Shown in pieces: positions 58,071-64,000 of a stretch of 64,000 nucleotides of DNA (within the stretch, counting starts at the first letter, position 1; every line of letters begins with the position of its first letter). Source of the DNA: Cereibacter azotoformans. Its GTDB lineage: Bacteria > Pseudomonadota > Alphaproteobacteria > Rhodobacterales > Rhodobacteraceae. Both the position numbers and the translations under genes were made by a program. The notes under the pieces were generated by a model that ran no database searches, was not told the origin of the DNA, and saw only the letters and a program-made list of their open reading frames with translations. The stretch spans positions 2,294,001 to 2,358,000 of the forward strand of contig JAGFXX010000001.1 in the NCBI GenBank assembly GCA_017599285.1, in the 5' to 3' direction.

Positions 58071-59093
58071 TCACCCCTTCTTCAGGCAACGGTTGCCCAG
58101 CACCTCGGCGATCTGCACCGCGTTCAGCGCGGCCCCCTTGCGCAGGTTGTCCGACACGCACCAGAGGTTCAGGCCGTTGTCGAGCGTCGAATCCTGCCGG
58201 ATGCGGCTGATGTAGGTGGCATAATCGCCCACGCATTCCACGGGCGTAATGTAGCCGCCGGCCTCGCGCTTGTCGACCACCAGAACACCCGGAGCCTCGC
58301 GCAGGATGTCCCGGGCCTCCTCCTCGTCGAGGAAGTCCTCGAACTCGATGTTGATCGACTCGGAATGGCCCACGAACACCGGCACGCGGACGCAGGTCGC
58401 CGTGACCTTCACCTTGGGGTCGAGGATCTTCTTCGTCTCGGCCACCATCTTCCACTCTTCCTTGGTGGAGCCGTCCTCCATGAAGCTGTCGATGTGGGGG
58501 ATCACGTTGAAGGCGATCTGCTTGGTGAATTTCTCGGGCGCGACCTCCTGACCGGGGACATAGATGCCCTTGGTCTGGTTCCACAGCTCGTCGATACCGG
58601 CCTTGCCCGCGCCGGAGACGGACTGGTAGGTCGAGACCACCACGCGCTTGATCCTCGCCCGGTCGTGCAGCGGCTTCAGCGCCACCACCATCTGCGCGGT
58701 CGAGCAGTTGGGGTTCGCGATGATGTTCTTGGCCTTGTAGCCCTCGATCGCGTCGGCGTTCACCTCGGGCACGATCAGCGGCACCTGCGGGTCGTAGCGG
58801 TAGAGCGACGAGTTGTCGATCACCACGCAGCCGGCGGCCGCGGCCTTGGGCGCATAGACTTTCGTCGCCTCCGAGCCCACGGCGAACAGCGCGATGTCCC
58901 AGCCGGTGAAGTCGAACGTGTCGAGGTCCTTGGTCGTCAGGGTCTTGTCGCCAAAGCTCACCTCGGTGCCGAGCGACTTGCGGCTCGCGAGAGCGGCAAT
59001 CTCATCCACCGGAAACTCGCGCTCGGCGAGGATGTTCAGCATTTCACGGCCCACGTTGCCCGTGGCACCCGCGACGACGACCCTGTAGCCCAT
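58071..59093 (-). CDS. asd: Aspartate-semialdehyde dehydrogenase
   Basis: A 340-residue NADPH enzyme at the branch to lysine, threonine and methionine. The dinucleotide motif GATGNVGREM is at the N-terminus, the catalytic Cys is C130 in NPNCSTAQM, and the substrate region STYQSVSGAG follows. The start MGYRVVVAGATG at 59093 is preferred to the in-frame codon at 59138. It lies upstream of the outer-membrane protein gene by 4 bp, so the two are co-transcribed. Confidence 0.95.
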   Translation of the reverse strand: MGYRVVVAGATGNVGREMLNILAEREFPVDEIAALASRKSLGTEVSFGDKTLTTKDLDTFDFTGWDIALFAVGSEATKVYAPKAAAAGCVVIDNSSLYRYDPQVPLIVPEVNADAIEGYKAKNIIANPNCSTAQMVVALKPLHDRARIKRVVVSTYQSVSGAGKAGIDELWNQTKGIYVPGQEVAPEKFTKQIAFNVIPHIDSFMEDGSTKEEWKMVAETKKILDPKVKVTATCVRVPVFVGHSESINIEFEDFLDEEEARDILREAPGVLVVDKREAGGYITPVECVGDYATYISRIRQDSTLDNGLNLWCVSDNLRKGAALNAVQIAEVLGNRCLKKG

Positions 59094-59206
59094 CGGGGAC
59101 CCCTTCTCATGTCGGAATGACGCGCCCCCATAGCGCAAGCGGGGTCAGGGGGGAAGCAAATTCGGGCCGGGCGGGCTTGCGGCGCAAGGGATGCGCCAAC
59201 CTGGCC

Positions 59207-59833
59207 TCAGCCCTCGGGCCTGCGCAGCGCAAAGCGCGGATCGGTCTCGAGCAGCGCCTGCACGAAGCGCCCCTCGGCCGCGAAATCGTGGGGCACCTGC
59301 GCCGCCGTCCGGCTGCCCGTCAGCGAGAGGCTTGCGAAGAAGTCGAACCCGTAGAGCGTGACCGAGGCGGCACGGCTCCGTGCCAGCAGGTCGATCATCA
59401 TCAACCCGGTCGAGGGCGGTGCCCCCAGGCGGCGCCGGAGGTGGCCGTAATCGCTCAAGGGGTGCAGGTAGAACCCCCTCCGGCTCGCCACATGCCACGG
59501 CAGCCGCTTGCGCTTGTGCGACATCCACAGCGTCAGATGCGGGGCCAGCCCCTCCAGCGCCTCGCGCGGGAGCGAGGTGGCCAGCGCCAGCGCATCCGTC
59601 CGGGTCCCGTGGCTCTGCGTGGAGGGCATCGGCGCCCGGTTCAGCCGGATCACGAGGTCGGCCGCGTCGATCTCGTCGCCAAAGGAGGCGCCGGTGAGGC
59701 TCCGCGCGTTGCCCACCAGCGCGATCCGTTCGGTGGCAAAGCGGGCCAGCAGCGCCTCTTCCGACAGCGACAGCGCCGACAGGGCGGCCTCCCGCCGCAG
59801 GGTCCGGGCCAGAAGGAAGGCCAGCCGGTTCAT
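59207..59833 (-). CDS. GT29 (sialyltransferase-fold) family glycosyltransferase
   Basis: A 208-residue protein with the features of family GT29. An L-motif-like segment (IALVGNARSLTGASFGDEID through VIRLNRAP, 37-67) is followed by an S-motif-like PPSTG at 139-143 and LYGFDFF at 160-166. A terminal H182-x4-E187 corresponds to the VS motif. Eukaryotic GT29 enzymes use CMP-sialic acid; donor and acceptor here are unknown. It is coupled to the upstream GT4 gene by an ATGA overlap. Confidence 0.8.
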   Translation of the reverse strand: MNRLAFLLARTLRREAALSALSLSEEALLARFATERIALVGNARSLTGASFGDEIDAADLVIRLNRAPMPSTQSHGTRTDALALATSLPREALEGLAPHLTLWMSHKRKRLPWHVASRRGFYLHPLSDYGHLRRRLGAPPSTGLMMIDLLARSRAASVTLYGFDFFASLSLTGSRTAAQVPHDFAAEGRFVQALLETDPRFALRRPEG

Positions 59834-60864
59834 GCAAGAAGCCTCCGGTAAAGGGCGACCAGCGCCGCCGCCTCGTCCTCGATGCGGAAGCCTGCAAGGG
59901 TGCGGGCGCGCGCGGCCTCGGCCATGCGGGCGCGCAGCGGGCCATCGTCGAGCAGCGCCGCCACCTCGGACACCATGGTCTCCAGATCGCCCGGCGGCAC
60001 GAGGCGGCCGGTCTCGTCGCTCAGCAGTTCCTCGAAGGCGCCGACGCGGGTCGCAACGACCGGCACACCGCAGGCCATCGCCTCGATCGGGGTCAGACCG
60101 AACCCTTCCCACCGCTGCGGCGCCACATAGAGGTCGAGCGCCCGATACCAGTCGGGCATCCGGTCCACCGTCACCTCCGGCCGGAAGAGGATGCGCTCGG
60201 CCAGCCCCGCCTGCGCAACCTCGGCCTTGAGCCCATCGAGGAAGGCCTGATGCTCGCCCACCGCGCGCCCCATCACCACCGCGGCCACGCCCGGCCGGTC
60301 CGGCAAGAGGCGCATCATGGCGCGCACGAAGACATCCGTGCCCTTCTGGGCGCGGATGCGACCGTAGCAGCCCACCAGCACCGCCTCGGGCAGGCCCAGC
60401 CGCGCCCGCACCTCGGCGCGGTCTCCCGGCCGGAAGGTTCCGGTGTCGATCCCGTGCAGGATCACCTCGCACGGCCGCTCGAGATACGAGGCCGAGCGCC
60501 GCGAGGTGGCAACCAGCGCATCCATCCGCCCGATCAGCCAGCGTGTGTAGCCGGTGTGGCGCCGCTGCGAGGCCGTGGTGAACAGCAGCTTCAGCCGGCG
60601 CCGCAGCACATGCCGCAGCAAAAGGCCCATCAGCATCTCGGTGTTGCGCCGCGCGTGCCAGACGCGCCAGCGGTCGCGCGGCAGGAACGGCAGGCGCCAC
60701 AGGGGCAGGTGCGGGATCCCGGCCGGCAGGCCCGGACCCGTCGCCACGATGCCGATCATCGACGCCTGCACCGGCACGAGCCGCGCGATGGTGGCCGTCA
60801 CCCCCGACAGGCGGCGCTTGAGGTTGGGCGCGATGACCTCGATCCGTTCGGGCTGCACTGCCAT
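59830..60864 (-). CDS. GT4 family glycosyltransferase
   Basis: A 344-residue GT-B enzyme. The C-terminal donor domain has GCYGRIRAQKGTDVFV and the EX7E-type APQRWEGFGLTPIEAMACG. It resembles LPS core mannosyltransferases of alphaproteobacteria (LpcC-like), but substrate assignment is inference. With the GT29 partner it may decorate LPS or another surface glycan. Confidence 0.87.
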   Translation of the reverse strand: MAVQPERIEVIAPNLKRRLSGVTATIARLVPVQASMIGIVATGPGLPAGIPHLPLWRLPFLPRDRWRVWHARRNTEMLMGLLLRHVLRRRLKLLFTTASQRRHTGYTRWLIGRMDALVATSRRSASYLERPCEVILHGIDTGTFRPGDRAEVRARLGLPEAVLVGCYGRIRAQKGTDVFVRAMMRLLPDRPGVAAVVMGRAVGEHQAFLDGLKAEVAQAGLAERILFRPEVTVDRMPDWYRALDLYVAPQRWEGFGLTPIEAMACGVPVVATRVGAFEELLSDETGRLVPPGDLETMVSEVAALLDDGPLRARMAEAARARTLAGFRIEDEAAALVALYRRLLA

Positions 60865-60912
60865 GTCTCCTCCCTGCGCCTCTGGTTAGCGCAGGACGCA
60901 CCGGACGGGAAG

Positions 60913-62085
60913 TCAGTCCGTCCGGTCGCCGCTGAAGGCATAGACGGCGCAGCCCGCCAGGATGAAGAGCGCGAAGAAGAGGAAGAGGGCCTCATAGGGC
61001 GCCTCGGGCGGCACCGGCGCCACCGCGCCGTGCACCGCGCCCGTCGCGAACTGCATGATCCCGGGCGAGGCGATCCCGAAGAAGTTCAGCAGCGTCACCC
61101 CCCGCCCCATCAGATGCGGCGGCACGAAGGCGCGCCCGTGGGCGATCACCATCGGGAAGGAGGCGCCAAAGAGCCCGATCCCCGCAAAGAGCAGCAGCCC
61201 CGTCCAGCCGCCCGCCACAGGCCAGATCCAGAGCGCGATCAGGCACAGCGCCGCCAGCAGGTTTCCGCCAAGGATCAGCCCCTTGCGCGTGCCGAGCAGC
61301 CGGTCGAGTGGCCCGTAGGCAAAGCTGCCCGCCACCATGGCCAGCCCCATGACCAGCGTCGCCCGCCCGATCTCGACCGCCGAGGCGCCGAAGACATCGG
61401 CGTAATAGGGTCCGATCCACAGCCCCCGCAGCCCCGCCGCCGGGGCATAGCAGACGACCATCATGATCAGCACGGGCCAGAGCGCCGGCATCCGCAGAAG
61501 CTGCCAGAGCGACCCGTTCGCAGACCCTTCGATGCGGCCCGGATCGCGCACCAGAAGCCCGATGGCCCCCGCAACCCCCAGGGTCACGCCCGCCAGCGCA
61601 AACAGCGTCTCGCGCCAGCCGAAGGCCTCGACGGCCCAGGCGAGCGGAACCGACCCCGCGATGTTGCCGAGGCTTCCGATCCCCACCACGGCGGCGGCAA
61701 GCGTGCCGAAGACCGCCGGGCTGTAGCTGCGCGCAAAGATGTAGTAGCTGGCCATCAGCACCGGCGAGCAGCCGATCCCGATCAGCGCCATCGCGGCGAG
61801 GATCGCCGCCGGCCCCTGGGCCATGCCGAAAACCAGCGCGCCGCCCGCGCCGCCCGCCCCCAGCAGCACCATCGAGGTGAGCCGCGGCCCCACACGGTCC
61901 AGCGCCCAGCCCACCGGGAACTGCATCAGCGCGAAGGCCAGGAACCAGATGCCCGAGGCCGCCGCCAGATCCTCGGACGTCGCGCCCAGCTCGGTCTTCA
62001 GGACGGGCGTCAGCACCGCCAGGAAGGCGCGGTAGAACTGGCTCAGCACATAGGCCAGCACAAGGCAGGCAATTCCGGCGCGCAT
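60913..62085 (-). CDS. MFS transporter
   Basis: A 390-residue protein with 12 predicted membrane segments. The MFS loop 2-3 motif is recognisable in GWALDRVGPRL. It begins MRAGIACLVLAYVLSQFYRAFLAV. The substrate is unknown. It is the second of two adjacent MFS genes on the same strand, 130 bp apart, and sits 48 bp upstream of the GT4 gene. Confidence 0.85.
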   Translation of the reverse strand: MRAGIACLVLAYVLSQFYRAFLAVLTPVLKTELGATSEDLAAASGIWFLAFALMQFPVGWALDRVGPRLTSMVLLGAGGAGGALVFGMAQGPAAILAAMALIGIGCSPVLMASYYIFARSYSPAVFGTLAAAVVGIGSLGNIAGSVPLAWAVEAFGWRETLFALAGVTLGVAGAIGLLVRDPGRIEGSANGSLWQLLRMPALWPVLIMMVVCYAPAAGLRGLWIGPYYADVFGASAVEIGRATLVMGLAMVAGSFAYGPLDRLLGTRKGLILGGNLLAALCLIALWIWPVAGGWTGLLLFAGIGLFGASFPMVIAHGRAFVPPHLMGRGVTLLNFFGIASPGIMQFATGAVHGAVAPVPPEAPYEALFLFFALFILAGCAVYAFSGDRTD

Positions 62086-62215
62086 GACGTCTCCTCCAGG
62101 GCGGACCGAGGTATATCCGGCGCGGCGGCAGGGGCAAGGACCTGCCCCTCGGGCCCATGTCGTTCGCGCTTCGTGAAACCGGCACGCTGCGGCGCCATGC
62201 GGGGCAAGGCGCCTC

Positions 62216-63454
62216 TCAGGCCGGCTGCAGGGCCGGCGCGCGATTCTCGCGGATCGGCAGATGGACGATGGCCGAGAAGGCGCCGACGCCCACCCCGATC
62301 CACCAGACCAGCGTGTAGTCGCCCGTCATGTCGTACATCCGCCCGCCCAGCCAGACCCCCATGAAACTCCCGAGCTGGTGGCTGAGGAAGACGAACCCGT
62401 AGAGCGTGCCCATGTAGCGCAACCCATAGAGGTGGGCTACGAGACCGCTGGTCAGGGGCACCGTCGCCAGCCACAGCGCCCCCATCGACAGCGAGAAGAC
62501 GAGCACCGTGGCGGGCGTCATCGGCAGCAGGATGAAGAGCGCGGCGGCGATGGTCCGGCCGGTGTAGATCGCCGCCAGCAGGTACTTCTTGGAATAGCGT
62601 TTGCCGAGCCAGCCGGCCGTGATCGTGCCCACGATGTTGGCCAGCCCGATCAGCGAGATCGCCACCGCCCCCAGGGCCGAGGTCGTGGTAATCCCCAACG
62701 CCGCCAGCGGCCCGCGCGGATCGATCGCCCCGCACATCTCGGTCACGAAGGCCGGGAAGTGGGCGGTGATGAAGGCCAGCTGGTAGCCGCAGGAAAAGAA
62801 GCCCACGAAGATCAGCGTGTAGGACGGGTCGCGAAAGGCGCGCAGCACCACCTGCCCCAGCGATTCCTCCAGTTCAGCCTTCGAGGCCGTCACCGGCGAG
62901 CGCATGAAGGGCAGCGCGAACAGCGCCAGCAGGATCACCGCCGCAAAGATCAGGAACACCACCTGCCACGAATAGAAGCCCAGCAGGATCTCGGCCACGG
63001 GGGCCCCGAACACCTGCCCCGCCGATCCCGCCGCCGTGGCGATGCCCAGCGCAAGCGAGCGGTTCTCGGGAGCCGCGGCCCGGCCGACCACGGCCAGGAT
63101 CACGCCAAAGCCCGTGCCCGCGATCCCGAACCCCACCAGAACCTCGAGGACCTGGTGCTGGAGAGGCGTCACGGCAAAGCTCGACAGCACCAGCCCCGCC
63201 GCATACATCAGGGCCCCGGCCACGATCGCCCGCCGGTCGCCGAACTTCTCGGCCAGCATGCCGAAGATCGGCTGCCCGATGCCCCAGGCCAGGTTCTGGA
63301 TCGCGATCGCCATCGAGAAATCCGCGCGCAGCCAGCCGAACTCTTCGGCGATGGGGATCTGAAACACACCAAAGCTGGCGCGGATCGCGAAGCCGAGCAT
63401 CAGGATGATGCAGCCCGAGATCAGGACGGGCGTGAAGATCGGAGCTTTGGTCAT
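62216..63454 (-). CDS. MFS transporter, monocarboxylate/oxalate-type subgroup
   Basis: A 412-residue 12-helix transporter beginning MTKAPIFTPVLISGCIILM. The loop 2-3 motif GMLAEKFGDRRAIVAG is clear. The NFxRASFGVFQIPIAEEFGW-like opening (ASFGVFQIPIAEEFGW) is typical of the OFA/monocarboxylate-type MFS group. The substrate is not assignable. The start at 63454 is preferred over 63517. It is divergent from the GH13 gene. Confidence 0.85.
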   Translation of the reverse strand: MTKAPIFTPVLISGCIILMLGFAIRASFGVFQIPIAEEFGWLRADFSMAIAIQNLAWGIGQPIFGMLAEKFGDRRAIVAGALMYAAGLVLSSFAVTPLQHQVLEVLVGFGIAGTGFGVILAVVGRAAAPENRSLALGIATAAGSAGQVFGAPVAEILLGFYSWQVVFLIFAAVILLALFALPFMRSPVTASKAELEESLGQVVLRAFRDPSYTLIFVGFFSCGYQLAFITAHFPAFVTEMCGAIDPRGPLAALGITTTSALGAVAISLIGLANIVGTITAGWLGKRYSKKYLLAAIYTGRTIAAALFILLPMTPATVLVFSLSMGALWLATVPLTSGLVAHLYGLRYMGTLYGFVFLSHQLGSFMGVWLGGRMYDMTGDYTLVWWIGVGVGAFSAIVHLPIRENRAPALQPA

Positions 63455-63590
63455 GAAGGGTCCGGGCAGGCTGGAGAGCGGGCGCGAAGCCTGCGCCGCG
63501 CCCCGAACCCCCGTCAAACGCTATTTCCTGATGACACCTTTGACATTCCGTGATGTGGCAGCCGGGCCGGCCGCAACCCCTGTCCGCGCC

Positions 63591-63660
63591 CTTCATTCTG
63601 GCCCAAATATCCTCGGGGGAGCCATCCCGCAGGGATGGCCGGGGGCAGACAGCCCCCGCC
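63591..63660 (+). repeat. Dispersed intergenic repeat, copy 3 with an extra hairpin
   Basis: The same core as copies 1 and 2 (CAAATATCCTCGGGGG and the GGGGGC-AGACA-GCCCCC hairpin at 63641-63657) is present. Between the two lies an added GCCATCCC-GC-AGGGATGGC hairpin (63621-63639). It lies about 90 bp upstream of the GH13 gene, in the same relative orientation as copy 1 to lpd. Confidence 0.8.
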
Positions 63661-63750
63661 TCCGCCGGCACCGGGCGGTCGGCATGGGGATCTCGGCGGG
63701 AACCCACGCCCGGCCGGTCGCTTGACACCGGAACAACCGAAGGAGGCAGC

Positions 63751-64000
63751 ATGTCGGACTGGTGGCGCGGCTCGGTGACCTATCAGATCTATCCACGTTC
63801 GTTCCAGGACTCGAACGGCGACGGTGTGGGCGACCTGCGCGGCATTCACGAGCGGCTCGATCATGTGGCCTGGCTCGGCGCCGACGCGATCTGGCTTTCC
63901 CCGTTCTTTCCCTCGCCCATGGACGACATGGGCTACGACGTCTCGGACTATACCGGCATCGACCCGCTCTTCGGCCGGATGGAGGATTTCGACGCGCTTC
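63751..64000 (+). CDS. GH13 alpha-glucosidase family protein, N-terminal part
   Basis: The 83 visible residues start [20 protein letters not shown] and continue with [10 protein letters not shown] and [20 protein letters not shown], the N-terminal third of the catalytic barrel's conserved region I neighbourhood in oligo-alpha-glucosidases. GGAGG lies 5 bp before the ATG. The gene runs off the window. It probably hydrolyses short alpha-glucosides, and may belong to a sugar uptake operon beyond the edge. Confidence 0.92.
   Translation, partial: MSDWWRGSVTYQIYPRSFQDSNGDGVGDLRGIHERLDHVAWLGADAIWLSPFFPSPMDDMGYDVSDYTGIDPLFGRMEDFDAL

Overview
The window is a GC-rich alphaproteobacterial chromosome segment. 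Gene content and order point to Rhodobacterales, very probably the Rhodobacter/Cereibacter sphaeroides group. The evidence is a TCA-cycle cluster (sdhCDAB, mdh, sucCD-sucA-sucB-lpd) interleaved with ethylmalonyl-CoA pathway genes (mesaconyl-CoA hydratase and malyl-CoA thioesterase), CcrM methylation, and LexA boxes of the alphaproteobacterial GAAC-N7-GAAC type. Species assignment is inference from recognised proteins; no search was run.

Layout. 1-9 kb: DUF6455 gene, then on the minus strand sdhC-sdhD-sdhA-two lipoproteins-sdhB, and the operon mcl2-nnrU-DUF1737-mch, then a TSUP transporter divergent from mdh. 9-18 kb: sucC-sucD-sucA-sucB, a MAPEG gene and lpd on the plus strand. 18-24.7 kb: histidine kinase, flavin disulfide reductase/TVP38 pair, rpmH-rnpA-yidD, a decayed ttcA 5' end, rnhB and ccrM. 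24.8-33.5 kb: AlkB-like membrane oxygenase, mutY, a DciA/DsbA/CoA-transferase operon, the lipid A/Kdo operon DUF4170-waaA-lpxK, an NYN-LOTUS protein and an I78-type lipoprotein. 33.5-38 kb: SOS mutagenesis genes imuB and dnaE2, convergent, each with its own LexA box and with no imuA. 38.06-41.62 kb: a transposon with 25-bp terminal inverted repeats whose zinc-ribbon transposase gene is split by an IS1182-type element. 41.6-50.8 kb: lytic transglycosylase, rnr, GNAT-dapE-hypothetical-dapD operon, LOG protein, DUF2794, asparaginase. 50.9-60.9 kb: IalB-like protein, rlmN, YcaQ-like protein, NlpC/P60 and M17 peptidases, beta-carbonic anhydrase, an outer-membrane protein, asd, and a GT4 plus GT29 glycosyltransferase pair. 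60.9-64 kb: two MFS transporters and the start of a GH13 alpha-glucosidase.

How the genes work together. The first 18 kb encode the segment of the TCA cycle from 2-oxoglutarate to oxaloacetate, plus two enzymes of the acetyl-CoA assimilation route that yields TCA intermediates. The most striking signal is a duplicated palindrome, GTGATCAC-N13-GTGATCAC, with identical 21-bp centre spacing upstream of both the sdh and suc operons. It looks like a shared dimer-of-dimers operator.

No tRNA, rRNA or CRISPR array was seen. No unexplained stretch exceeds about 300 bases; the longest gaps (49495-49786 and 63455-63750) hold a terminator-like hairpin and a dispersed repeat respectively.
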